Shown in pieces: positions 55,091-64,000 of a stretch of 64,000 nt of DNA. Within the stretch, counting starts at the first letter, position 1, and each line of letters opens with the position of its first letter. The DNA is from Chryseobacterium kimseyorum (GTDB lineage Bacteria; Bacteroidota; Bacteroidia; Flavobacteriales; Weeksellaceae). The notes under the pieces were generated by a model that saw nothing but the letters and a program-made list of their open reading frames with translations, was not told the origin of the DNA and made no database searches. Made by a program: the position numbers and the translations under genes. The DNA is taken from contig NZ_JAPDHW010000001.1 of NCBI RefSeq assembly GCF_025971945.1, positions 434,001-498,000 on the forward strand. Reading direction: 5' to 3'.

Positions 55091-56128
55091 ATGAGTAATG
55101 TTTACGATAATATTCTTGGCTTGATTGGGAACACCCCTTTAGTGAAACTTAATACAGTAACTAAAGACATTCCTGCTAAAGTTTATGCCAAGTTAGAATC
55201 ATATAATCCTGGACATTCCACTAAAGATAGAATCGCACTTCATATTATTGAAAACGCTGAGAAAAAAGGTTTATTAAAGGAAGATTCTGTAGTTGTAGAG
55301 ACGACTTCCGGAAATACAGGTTTTTCACTTGCTATGGTTTGTATCATTAAAGGATACAAATGTATTTTAGCAGTAAGTGACAAAACAAAAGCTGAAAAAA
55401 TAGCTTATCTGAAAGCTCTTGGTGCTACAGTATATATATGTCCTGCGAATGTACCTGCGAATGACCCGAGATCTTATTATGAAGTAGCAAAAAGAATTGC
55501 TGCCGAAACCCCAAATTCTGTTTATATCAATCAGTATTTTAATGAATTGAATGTTGATGCCCACTATCAGACCACAGGTCCTGAGATTTGGGAACAGACG
55601 GAAGGGAAAATTACTCACCTTTTTGCGTGTACAGGAACTGGCGGAACATTGTCCGGTTCTGCAAAATTCTTAAAAGAGAAAAATCCAAATATAAAAATCA
55701 TCGGTGTAGATGCTGACGGATCTATTTTGAAAAGTTACCACGAAACCGGAGAAATTCATAAAGAAGACGTTCATCCTTACCAAATTGAAGGAATGGGAAA
55801 AAATTTAATTCCTTCTGCCCTTCTTTTCGATAAAGTGGATGAGTTTGTAAGAGTCAACGACGAAATGTCTGCGTACAGAACCCGTGAGATTGCTTTAAAA
55901 GAAGCAATTATGGGTGGTTACACTACCGGAGCTGTTACTCAAGGATTGATGCAGTATGCACAGTCTCACGAACTGACTGAAAATGATTTCGTTGTAATGA
56001 TTTATCCTGATCACGGTTCACGTTACATTACAAAAGTGTACAGCGACAAATGGATGGAGGAGCAGGGATTTATCAACAACTGTTTCCACAACTATGATGA
56101 AGTTTTCAAAACAGAATTCATCAAATAA
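55091..56128 (+). CDS. PLP-dependent beta-synthase (CBS/cysteine synthase-like; candidate cysteate synthase)
   Basis: 345 residues, fold-type II. LIGNTPLVKL (11-20), the PLP-Lys motif HSTKDR near 44, TTSGNTGFSLAM (near 70), the phosphate loop GTGGTLSGSAK (near 181) and the C-terminal MIYPDHGSRY segment. It differs from CysK by the latter tail and by GEIHKEDVHPYQIEGMG. Adjacent to an alpha-oxoamine synthase, it may make cysteate from phosphoserine and sulfite for sulfonolipid synthesis, known in some flavobacteria; cystathionine beta-synthase is the alternative. Confidence 0.85.
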   Translation: MSNVYDNILGLIGNTPLVKLNTVTKDIPAKVYAKLESYNPGHSTKDRIALHIIENAEKKGLLKEDSVVVETTSGNTGFSLAMVCIIKGYKCILAVSDKTKAEKIAYLKALGATVYICPANVPANDPRSYYEVAKRIAAETPNSVYINQYFNELNVDAHYQTTGPEIWEQTEGKITHLFACTGTGGTLSGSAKFLKEKNPNIKIIGVDADGSILKSYHETGEIHKEDVHPYQIEGMGKNLIPSALLFDKVDEFVRVNDEMSAYRTREIALKEAIMGGYTTGAVTQGLMQYAQSHELTENDFVVMIYPDHGSRYITKVYSDKWMEEQGFINNCFHNYDEVFKTEFIK

Positions 56129-56150
56129 GAAAAATATAGCAATACAAATC

Positions 56151-56182
56151 AAGCCTTTTAGTACAATACAAAAGGCTTTTTT
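56151..56182 (+). terminator. Rho-independent terminator
   Basis: AAGCCTTTT / AAAAGGCTT, nine pairs and a ten-base loop, then TTTT. It separates the synthase from the oxoamine synthase gene, whose own promoter must lie nearby or be served by readthrough. Confidence 0.85.
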
Positions 56183-56202
56183 ACATAAAACATACTCATA
56201 CA

Positions 56203-57465
56203 ATGGTAGATATTTTTGACAGAATAAAACAAAATCCCGGACCTCTTGGTCAGTTTGCAGATTACGCAGAAGGATATTTTGTATTCCCAAAATTGGAAGG
56301 TCCGATTGGTCCGAGAATGAAATTTCAAGGTAAAGATGTAATTTTCTGGAGTGCCAATGACTATTTAGGATTGTGTAACCACCCGGAAGTTTTGGAGGCT
56401 GATGCAAAAGCTGCTGCAGAATTCGGAATGTTCTATCCGATGGGCGCAAGAGCCATGTCTGGAGAAACTCAACAGCACCAGCAACTTGAAAAAGAATTGG
56501 CAGAGTTCACTCAAAAAGACGCTGCTTATCTTTTGAATTTCGGTTACCAGGGAATGGTTTCTTGTATCGATGCATTGGTGACAAGACATGACGTTATCGT
56601 TTATGATGCAGATTCTCATGCTTGTATCGTTGACGGAGTACGTCTTCACATGGGAAAAAGTTTTACTTTCAAACATAACGACATTGAAAGTTTAGAGAAA
56701 AACCTAGCTAGAGCAACAAAAGTTGCTGAAGAAAACGGTGGAGGAATCTTAGTGATTACTGAAGGTGTTTTCGGAATGAGAGGAATGCAGGGTAAACTGA
56801 AAGAAATTTGCGATTTAAAATCTAAATTCAATTTCAGACTTTTGGTTGATGATGCACACGGATTCGGAACTTTAGGTAAAACAGGAGCCGGAGCTGGTGA
56901 AGAGCAAGGATGTCAGGATCAGATTGATGTGTACTTCTCAACTTTTGCCAAATCAATGGCTGGTTTCGGAGCTTTTCTTTCAGGAGATGAAACGATTATC
57001 AGATTCTTAAAATACAATCTTCGTTCTCAGATTTTCGCTAAATCTTTGACAATGCCAATGGTAATCGGAGGTTTGAAAAGATTGGAGCTATTGAGAACTC
57101 GTCCCGAAATTAAAGATAAATTGTGGGAAAACGTAAATAAACTTCAAAACGGATTAAAAGAAAGAGGTTTCAACCTTGGAAACACCAATACGTGTGTGAC
57201 ACCGGTTTTCATTCAGGGAACTACAATTGAAGCTACACTTTTAGCGAAAGATTTGAGAGAAAATTACGGAGTATTCACCTCTGTTGTTGTATATCCTGTA
57301 ATTCCAAAAGGAATGATTTTATTGAGATTAATTCCTACCGCTTCTCATACAGATTCAGAAATTAATGAAACTTTGGCGGCTTTCGAAGGCATTAAAGAGA
57401 AATTAGAATCCGGAGCTTACGCAGAAATGGAAAAGCAAATGAATATCGAGTACAAGCAAATGTAA
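56203..57465 (+). CDS. Alpha-oxoamine synthase (serine palmitoyltransferase/cysteate acyltransferase type)
   Basis: 420 residues. Fold-type I PLP enzyme of the SPT/AONS/KBL family: FWSANDYLGLCNHPEV near 46, GARAMSGETQQHQQLE near 82, DADSHACIVDGVRLHMG near 142, DDAHGFGTLG (Asp for PLP), and TFAKSMAGFGAF with the cofactor Lys near 247. It condenses an amino acid with a fatty acyl thioester. In flavobacteria the product may be 3-ketosphinganine or, with cysteate, ketocapnine. The neighbour synthase favours the second, but this is inference. Cytoplasmic. Confidence 0.9.
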   Translation: MVDIFDRIKQNPGPLGQFADYAEGYFVFPKLEGPIGPRMKFQGKDVIFWSANDYLGLCNHPEVLEADAKAAAEFGMFYPMGARAMSGETQQHQQLEKELAEFTQKDAAYLLNFGYQGMVSCIDALVTRHDVIVYDADSHACIVDGVRLHMGKSFTFKHNDIESLEKNLARATKVAEENGGGILVITEGVFGMRGMQGKLKEICDLKSKFNFRLLVDDAHGFGTLGKTGAGAGEEQGCQDQIDVYFSTFAKSMAGFGAFLSGDETIIRFLKYNLRSQIFAKSLTMPMVIGGLKRLELLRTRPEIKDKLWENVNKLQNGLKERGFNLGNTNTCVTPVFIQGTTIEATLLAKDLRENYGVFTSVVVYPVIPKGMILLRLIPTASHTDSEINETLAAFEGIKEKLESGAYAEMEKQMNIEYKQM

Positions 57466-57514
57466 ATTGCTGATCACTTTTGGCTAGCTGCTAAAGACTC
57501 AATATTATAAATTT

Positions 57515-57545
57515 AAAACCGTTAGAATTTTCTGGCGGTTTTTCT
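57515..57545 (+). terminator. Rho-independent terminator
   Basis: AAAACCG ... AGA/TCT ... CGGTTTT, stem with two mismatches, then a T-run. The rest of the 57466-57777 gap holds the palindromic repeat at 57613 and a -7 element. Confidence 0.8.
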
Positions 57546-57612
57546 TGTTATTTATCAGAAGAATAATAGTAGAAACCTATTTTCTATTTGCACAATACTT
57601 CTCAACGATATC

Positions 57613-57675
57613 TTTGTCATTCCGCAGGAATCTAAGTTTTGATTTTCTTTGTTGAGATTCCTACGGAATGACAAA
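57613..57675. repeat. Palindromic interspersed element, left copy
   Basis: Arms starting TTTGTCATTCCG and AGGAATCT on the left match the complement on the right (AGATTCCTACGGAATGACAA) at 20 of 21 positions, enclosing ~20 bp. The same palindrome occurs at 60041-60109. Confidence 0.8.
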
Positions 57676-57756
57676 CAAAGTTTAGAATATTATTTATTCA
57701 AAAAATATAATTTTTTTAAATCAGTCAAAAACTTTCTTCTTTTCCATTTAAACCCA

Positions 57757-57764
57757 TAAATTTG
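57757..57764 (+). promoter_or_regulatory. -7 element of the radical SAM gene
   Basis: TAAATTTG fits TAnnTTTG. The TTG start codon is only 13 nt downstream, so the transcript leader is short. Confidence 0.45.
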
Positions 57765-57777
57765 CAAAAAATTACTT

Positions 57778-59970
57778 TTGAAAGATCTTCTTCTTATAAC
57801 TCCACCTTTCACGCAACTTAACACTCCATATCCGGCGACCGCATATATCAAAGGTTTTTTAAATACCAAAAATATATCAAGCTATCAGATCGATTTGGGG
57901 ATTGAAGTGATTTTGGAATTATTTTCAAAAGAAGGAATTCAAAAGATTTTTGCAAAATCAATTGACCTAAAAAATACTTCCGAAAACTCTCAGCGAATTT
58001 TTGCTTTGAGAGATGAATATATCAAAACCATCGATCAGGTTATTCTTTTTTTACAAAATAGAAATCCCACTTTGGCGAGGCAGATTTGTTCGATGAACTT
58101 TTTGCCCGAAGCTTCCCGTTTCAATCAGCTCGACGATATGGAATTTGCTTTCGGAAATATGGGTTTACAGGATAAAGCTAAACACCTGGCTACTTTATAT
58201 TTAGAAGATTTATCTGATTATATAGTTGAACACGTTGATTCTGATTTTGGCTTCAGCAGATATGCAGAAAGATTGGGAAAATCCGCTAATTCTTTTGACG
58301 AACTGTATGCGAAATTAAATTCAGATCAGACTTTTATTGATGATATTACTTTAAAAATTCTTCACGAAAAACTGGAACTAGTTCAGCCAAAACTGGTTTG
58401 TTTTTCCGTACCGTTTCCGGGAAATTTATATTCTGCTTTTCGATCTGCGAAATTTATTAAAGAAAATTATCCACAGATTAAAATTGCGATGGGTGGTGGT
58501 TTTCCGAATACTGAACTTCGGGAAGTTAAAGACAAAAGAGTTTTTGAGTTTTTTGATTTTATCACTTTGGATGACGGTGAAGTTCCTCTTGAATTGATTT
58601 ATGAAAATATAACTAGTTCGGTAGCTGTGCCAGTCGAAGCTAAAAGAACTTTTTTACTTGAAAACGATGAAGTTATTTACAAAAATAATTCACCGAAACA
58701 CGATTACAAACAGGCCCAAGTAGGAACTCCTGATTATACAGATTTGAAGCTGGATCAGTATATTTCTGTTATTGAAATTGCTAATCCTATGCACAGTTTA
58801 TGGAGCGACGGACGGTGGAACAAACTCACGATGGCCCACGGCTGCTATTGGGGAAAATGTACTTTCTGTGATATTTCTTTAGATTATATTAAAATTTACG
58901 AACCCATTTCAGCCAAAATTTTGGTTGACAGAATGGAAGAACTGATTGCAACAACTGGTGAAACCGGATTCCATTTTGTGGATGAAGCGGCTCCTCCGGC
59001 TTTGATGCGCGAAGTGGCTCTGGAAATTTTACGGAGAAATCTCGTAGTAACCTGGTGGACGAATATCAGATTTGAAAAAAGCTTTACCAAAGATTTATGT
59101 TTTCTCTTAAAACTTTCCGGCTGCGTTGCAGTTTCTGGTGGACTGGAAGTTGCGAGTGACCGCTTGCTGAAATTAATTGATAAGGGAATTTCTGTTGAAC
59201 AGGTTGCTCAGGTAACAAGAAATTTCACTGAAGCCGGAGTCATGATTCATGCATATCTGATGTACGGCTACCCGACCCAGACGATTCAGGAAACCGTCGA
59301 TTCTCTTGAAATGGTTCGCCAGCTTTTTGAAATGGGAATTCTTCAAAGTGCATTTTGGCATCAGTTTGCGATGACCGCCCATTCACCTGTCGGATTAAAT
59401 CCTGAGGAATTTGGAGTCACTCCACTCAAGCAGGAAATTTTGTTCGCCAATAACGATATCGATTTCACAGACAGAACCGGAATCGATCACAGCAAATTTA
59501 GTTTTGGATTAAAAAAATCTCTTTTCAATTATATGCACGGAATTAATTTTGAATTACCGCTGCAGAACTGGTTTGATTTTAAAATTCCGAAAACAACGAT
59601 TCATCCCGATTACATTCACGATTCACTACTGGAAGAAGAGAATTTCACATTCAAACCTAATTCAAAAATTGTTTTTCTGGAAAAAAACGTAATCGCTGAG
59701 AATTACATAAAAACAAAAAAACAAAACTCATGGCCGTACACGAGAATTACGTTCCATTTAAAAACCAATATCGTTTCTTTAGATTTTGAGCAGGAAAAAG
59801 GAGAATGGCTGACCAAAATTTTGCAGGAAAACACTTTTGAGAATCCGAAACGGATTACTTTACAACAATTGAAAACTGATTTTGAAAATGATTTTGAAGA
59901 TTTTGAACTGTTTTGGTTTTCGAAGCCGATGCAACAGTTGAAAGAGAATGGAGTGATTTTGAGTTTGTGA
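57778..59970 (+). CDS. Cobalamin-binding radical SAM protein
   Basis: 730 residues from TTG. The N-terminus (residues 1-20: KDLLLITPPFTQLNTPYPAT) starts a B12-binding-like domain, with AMGGGFPNTELREV near 240 before the radical SAM core. The cluster-binding motif is HGCYWGKCTFCDIS near 357, with spacing C-x4-C-x2-C rather than C-x3-C-x2-C. It has GGLEVASDRLLKLIDKGISV for SAM binding and YLMYGYPTQTIQETVDSLEM. No signal. The substrate is unknown. An identical palindrome lies on each side of the gene. Confidence 0.85.
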   Translation: MKDLLLITPPFTQLNTPYPATAYIKGFLNTKNISSYQIDLGIEVILELFSKEGIQKIFAKSIDLKNTSENSQRIFALRDEYIKTIDQVILFLQNRNPTLARQICSMNFLPEASRFNQLDDMEFAFGNMGLQDKAKHLATLYLEDLSDYIVEHVDSDFGFSRYAERLGKSANSFDELYAKLNSDQTFIDDITLKILHEKLELVQPKLVCFSVPFPGNLYSAFRSAKFIKENYPQIKIAMGGGFPNTELREVKDKRVFEFFDFITLDDGEVPLELIYENITSSVAVPVEAKRTFLLENDEVIYKNNSPKHDYKQAQVGTPDYTDLKLDQYISVIEIANPMHSLWSDGRWNKLTMAHGCYWGKCTFCDISLDYIKIYEPISAKILVDRMEELIATTGETGFHFVDEAAPPALMREVALEILRRNLVVTWWTNIRFEKSFTKDLCFLLKLSGCVAVSGGLEVASDRLLKLIDKGISVEQVAQVTRNFTEAGVMIHAYLMYGYPTQTIQETVDSLEMVRQLFEMGILQSAFWHQFAMTAHSPVGLNPEEFGVTPLKQEILFANNDIDFTDRTGIDHSKFSFGLKKSLFNYMHGINFELPLQNWFDFKIPKTTIHPDYIHDSLLEEENFTFKPNSKIVFLEKNVIAENYIKTKKQNSWPYTRITFHLKTNIVSLDFEQEKGEWLTKILQENTFENPKRITLQQLKTDFENDFEDFELFWFSKPMQQLKENGVILSL

Positions 59971-60026
59971 GGTTTAAGGTTTAAGGTTTAAGGTTTAAGG
60001 TTTAAGGTTTAAGGTTTAAGGTTTAA
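59971..60026. repeat. GGTTTAA heptamer microsatellite (8 units)
   Basis: Eight perfect tandem copies of GGTTTAA begin at the first base after the TGA stop of the radical SAM gene. Pure copy number and 7-bp period suggest length variation by slippage. Confidence 0.95.
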
Positions 60027-60040
60027 AATTATCAATTTTG

Positions 60041-60109
60041 TTTGTCATTCCGTAGGAATCTCAACAGTTATTTTATTATAAAAAGTTTAGATTCCTACGG
60101 AATGACAAA
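60041..60109. repeat. Palindromic interspersed element, right copy
   Basis: Same arms as 57613-57675 (TTTGTCATTCCG... and ...ATTCCTACGGAATGACAAA) with a ~26-bp centre of different sequence. It lies 14 bp after the heptamer array. Confidence 0.85.
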
Positions 60110-60140
60110 AATGCCGTCAATAAAAATATATATAAATTAA

Positions 60141-60175
60141 AAATCCTGAGAAATAAGTTCTCAGGATTTTTTAAG
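60141..60175 (+). terminator. Rho-independent terminator
   Basis: AAATCCTGAGAA / TTCTCAGGATTT, twelve pairs, loop ATAAG, then T-run. It ends transcription from the radical SAM gene or of the minus gene at 60292. Confidence 0.88.
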
Positions 60176-60177
60176 TT

Positions 60178-60191
60178 TTGGCTAAAGCCAA
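60178..60191. repeat. Short palindrome TTGGCTAAAGCCAA
   Basis: A 6+6 palindrome typical of interspersed repeat fragments in flavobacteria; it lies 100 bp before the end of the 60292 gene. Confidence 0.45.
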
Positions 60192-60291
60192 TAGAATTCA
60201 TTTTTTTGATAAACGGACTTTCTTCGACACGCTAATGATGACAAACAAGTTCCTATTGAATAAAATCTTCATTAAAAATTTGTTTGAAAAA

Positions 60292-61122
60292 TCACTTTTT
60301 ATCTTTTTCAACTCCATCTTTAACTACGTCACCGACAATCACTTTCTCCTGAATTTTTATAAAATTTGGATCCAGTATAGCCATGCGTTCGGCAATTGCT
60401 TTGTAAGTAGGATATTTTAAAATGGAAGCTCTTCCTGACATTTCTCTGTACAAAGTAAAAGTTTTTCCTCCGGCAGTTTTGATCTGTTTGGTGGTTGTGA
60501 TGTACTTTCCGATGTATTTACTTTTTGCATCATAAATTTCGATGTCCACAAAATTTTTGTCTGTAATCTGATCATCCGAACCAAAACTTACAGGCAAATT
60601 GGTAAAATATCCTACCGGTACACCATTGCTCAAAATCTCACCGACACTGTTGACTTCAAGATTTAATTTATCGATTTTTGTCCTCGTGGTGTATGCTTCT
60701 TTCGTCTTATTATCAAGTTTACGTTTGGGCATATTTTTAAAAAGCTCATCTAAATTTTTAATGTTGATTCCTCTTTCATCAATAATTTTTAAACCTTTAA
60801 TGCATGTGTAGACGGCAGATTTCTCATCACCCGAAAATGCAGAGGGCGAAATGTAATCTAAATCTAAAGTTTTCTCACGGTTGTACACCCGATTAATTTT
60901 CACATAACTGTCGCGTACTGAATCCACCACACTTTTGTCGACAAATTCGACTGTGAAAATCGGGGTTTCTTTTAAATCCATAAAAGTATATTCATTGGAT
61001 TTATTAGTAATTTTGGCTACGTGAGTTCCGTCGAGACTTACAATTCCTCTTTTGGTTTTGATAATTTGAGCATTGCATATAAAACTCAGAACTGTAAAGA
61101 ATAAGATTAAACTTTTCTGCAT
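60292..61122 (-). CDS. Exported protein of unknown function
   Basis: 276 residues with a signal peptide (ILFFTVLSFICNAQ). The mature chain looks beta-rich and Lys-rich, with repeated motifs (GKYITTTKQIKTAGGKTFTL, YFTNLPVSFGSDDQITDKNF). One Cys (VYTCIKG). No family recognised. Terminator structures lie on both sides (60141 and 61149). Confidence 0.72.
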   Translation of the reverse strand: MQKSLILFFTVLSFICNAQIIKTKRGIVSLDGTHVAKITNKSNEYTFMDLKETPIFTVEFVDKSVVDSVRDSYVKINRVYNREKTLDLDYISPSAFSGDEKSAVYTCIKGLKIIDERGINIKNLDELFKNMPKRKLDNKTKEAYTTRTKIDKLNLEVNSVGEILSNGVPVGYFTNLPVSFGSDDQITDKNFVDIEIYDAKSKYIGKYITTTKQIKTAGGKTFTLYREMSGRASILKYPTYKAIAERMAILDPNFIKIQEKVIVGDVVKDGVEKDKK

Positions 61123-61148
61123 GAATCAGATTTTTATAAAGCATAAAA

Positions 61149-61171
61149 AAAGTGTAACAAAGTTACACTTT
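61149..61171 (-). terminator. Rho-independent terminator of the atpD-atpC unit
   Basis: AAAGTGTAAC / GTTACACTTT with an AAA loop, followed on the minus strand by TTTTTTATGC. It lies just after atpC. Confidence 0.88.
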
Positions 61172-61200
61172 CTTGAAAATATATTTAGCTTATAATTTAA

Positions 61201-61482
61201 TTATTCGCAAAGGATAATTCCTTTATCATTATTAAATTCTATCACACCGCTTTTTATAGGATAAGAAAAAACAGAGTCTTTTTCATTTTCTTTGGTAAAG
61301 TTTTTAGCAAAAGATTCGTTGATAGAATTTGCGTACAATTTTACTTTACCGCCAACTAATGAAGAAACGATTCCTGCGTGGTTTTTCATGATGTGGAATT
61401 CACCATTTTTCCCAGGCAACAATACTGAGTCTACCTCTCCTTCAAAAACTACGTATTCTGGTGTTAAAATTTTTATATTCAT
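61201..61482 (-). CDS. atpC: ATP synthase epsilon subunit (short form)
   Basis: 93 residues. It has the F1 epsilon N-terminal beta-sandwich (LTPEYVVFEGEVDSVLLPGK, GEFHIMKNHAGIVSSLVGGK). The C-terminal helical pair of E. coli epsilon (~45 residues) is absent, as in several Bacteroidetes. It couples rotation to the c-ring. It follows atpD with a 56-nt gap. Confidence 0.95.
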   Translation of the reverse strand: MNIKILTPEYVVFEGEVDSVLLPGKNGEFHIMKNHAGIVSSLVGGKVKLYANSINESFAKNFTKENEKDSVFSYPIKSGVIEFNNDKGIILCE

Positions 61483-61489
61483 TTTAAAT

Positions 61490-61533
61490 TGCTTTTGGCT
61501 TTTGGCTAATAGCTATTGGCTATCAGCAATTAG
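61490..61533. repeat. Degenerate TTGGCTAATAGC-type repeat
   Basis: GCTTTTGGCTTTTGGCTAAT followed by AGCTATTGGCTATCAGCAAT contains several copies of TTGGCT/AGCNATTGGC. A similar stretch (TTTTGGCTAGCTGC) occurs at 57478. It sits between atpC and atpD. Confidence 0.4.
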
Positions 61534-61538
61534 CATTA

Positions 61539-63083
<1,545 letters not shown>

Positions 63084-63221
63084 TCACAAACCTGCAATTG
63101 GTAAAAAAAAGATTTTTATCATGCTTTTTTAAAGAATTGAGCAATATAACAGTCTACCATTTTACCAATAATGACTTAGTAAAATAAGTATTTTACTGGT
63201 AAATTATTACATTGGTAGTTT

Positions 63222-63256
63222 GTTACATTAATAATGTTACATTATACTTATATTTG
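63222..63256 (+). promoter_or_regulatory. ribF promoter region with direct repeats
   Basis: GTTACATTA occurs twice at 63222 and 63236 (14 bp apart), and the -7 element TATATTTG (63249-63256) follows; ribF starts 20 nt further on. The repeats could be an operator, or chance in AT-rich DNA. Confidence 0.4.
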
Positions 63257-63275
63257 CAGTCAAAATTTTTCCGTT

Positions 63276-64000
63276 TTGAATATCTTCAAAAATTTTAAAG
63301 ATTACCAGTCAGAAAAGCCTTTAGCGTTGTCTCTAGGCATGTTTGACGGGGTTCATCTTGGCCATAAATACATTATCGACGAACTGAAAAAGGTAGGTTC
63401 TGAGAATGATTTAGAAACGGCAATCCTTACCTTCTGGCCACATCCCAGATTTGTTTTTAATCCAAATGAAGATTTAAAACTTCTCAACACCATCGAGGAA
63501 AAGAAATTTCTGATGGAAAAATATAACATCCATAATTTATTTGTAAAAGAATTTGATGATGAATTCAGAAATCTTACAGGAGAAGAATTTGTTCGTCAGA
63601 TTTTAATAGATCAACTGAATGTAAAATATCTGATCATCGGTTACGATCATTCTTTCGGAAAAAACAAAAGCGGAAATTTTGAACTGCTTCAAAAACTGTC
63701 AGCAGAACTGGATTTTGAGGTCGAACAAATGGAAGCTATCAACATTCACGAAAATAACATCAGCTCTACCAAAATAAGAAATGCTCTTTTAGAAGGAAAT
63801 ATAAAAGATGCCAATGAGATGTTAGGCTACTCCTACTCGATTTCAGGAACGGTGGTTCATGGTAAGAAATTGGGAAGAACCATAGGATACCCAACCGCTA
63901 ATATTGAAACAGAATCGATCAAGCTTTTACCTAAAAAAGGTGCTTACATTGTTGAAGTTTTTGTAAAAGGTCAACAATACAAAGGAATGCTGAGTGTGGG
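63276..64000 (+). CDS. ribF: Bifunctional riboflavin kinase/FMN adenylyltransferase (3' end outside window)
   Basis: At least 241 residues, open to the window end. The N-terminal FAD synthetase domain has LGMFDGVHLGHKYIIDEL (the HxGH nucleotidyl transfer motif), AILTFWPHPRFVF and IGYDHSFGKNKSGNFELL, and SSTKIRNALLEG. The riboflavin kinase domain begins at about 185 (GTVVHGKKLGRTIGYPTANI). It makes FMN and FAD. The start is TTG at 63276; -7 element at 63249. It is divergent from atpD. Confidence 0.95.
   Translation, partial: MNIFKNFKDYQSEKPLALSLGMFDGVHLGHKYIIDELKKVGSENDLETAILTFWPHPRFVFNPNEDLKLLNTIEEKKFLMEKYNIHNLFVKEFDDEFRNLTGEEFVRQILIDQLNVKYLIIGYDHSFGKNKSGNFELLQKLSAELDFEVEQMEAINIHENNISSTKIRNALLEGNIKDANEMLGYSYSISGTVVHGKKLGRTIGYPTANIETESIKLLPKKGAYIVEVFVKGQQYKGMLSV

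Noticed and set aside
59971-60026. CRISPR-like array
   Set aside because: It is a 7-bp repeat without spacers.

Overview
The window looks like a chromosomal piece of a flavobacterium of the Chryseobacterium/Weeksellaceae type. It is low in GC, and many secreted proteins have Bacteroidetes signal peptides ending in 'AQ'. It carries a type A T9SS sorting domain, a GLPGLI protein, a TonB receptor, a ~288-residue RpoD without region 1.1, several TAnnTTTG -7 elements, and a T6SS(iii) tssG-tssN-tssK block. The genus is inferred from these traits; no rRNA or tRNA gene was seen.

Layout. 1-8.6 kb holds mostly minus-strand exported proteins (lipoprotein, class 3 lipase, GLPGLI, T9SS beta-propeller). 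Wedged between them are three decayed genes: a DUF2071 N-terminus, the C-terminus of an SMR drug transporter, and a secreted protein with three frameshifts. 8.8-12.5 kb has two oxidoreductase + AraC-regulator pairs. 12.5-15.5 kb has three hydrolases and a class A beta-lactamase stump cut just before the active site. 15.6-25.8 kb has an MFS exporter, a FrnE-like DsbA, a nucleosidase, a MutS-core ATPase, another AraC regulator, a SWIM/SNF2 helicase, an MBL hydrolase and a TIP30-like oxidoreductase. 26-34.3 kb has an AraC regulator with tandem MdaB-like quinone reductases, a CHAP protein, an FBH1/UvrD-like helicase, and a third SDR + AraC pair whose regulator is frameshifted. 34.3-35.3 kb is a gene-free AT-rich stretch with ~148-bp degenerate tandem repeats. 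35.3-44.8 kb has threonine aldolase, a DtxR-family regulator with a palindromic operator, the T6SS block, S1/P1 nuclease, RpoD and an FAD monooxygenase. 44.8-54.9 kb has a TonB receptor with a DUF3347 partner, a KdsA operon and two large GT-C-type membrane proteins. 55-60 kb has a PLP beta-synthase and an alpha-oxoamine synthase (candidate sulfonolipid/sphingolipid entry steps) and a cobalamin-binding radical SAM protein, with a palindromic repeat on each side of the radical SAM gene. 60-64 kb has atpC/atpD and the start of ribF.

Most interesting. Three separate oxidoreductase genes (8806, 10691, 32257), each followed by an AraC-family gene, share one promoter plan. A GGnnACA box lies exactly 48 nt and a second exactly 27 nt upstream of the start of a degenerate nAnnTTTG -7 element, so the boxes are 21 bp apart. 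This suggests one regulon driven by related AraC paralogues. Two of these paralogues also carry a 136-bp near-identical 3' end, consistent with gene conversion. The window is also rich in gene relics, including one regulator split by an ATGA stop/start overlap.
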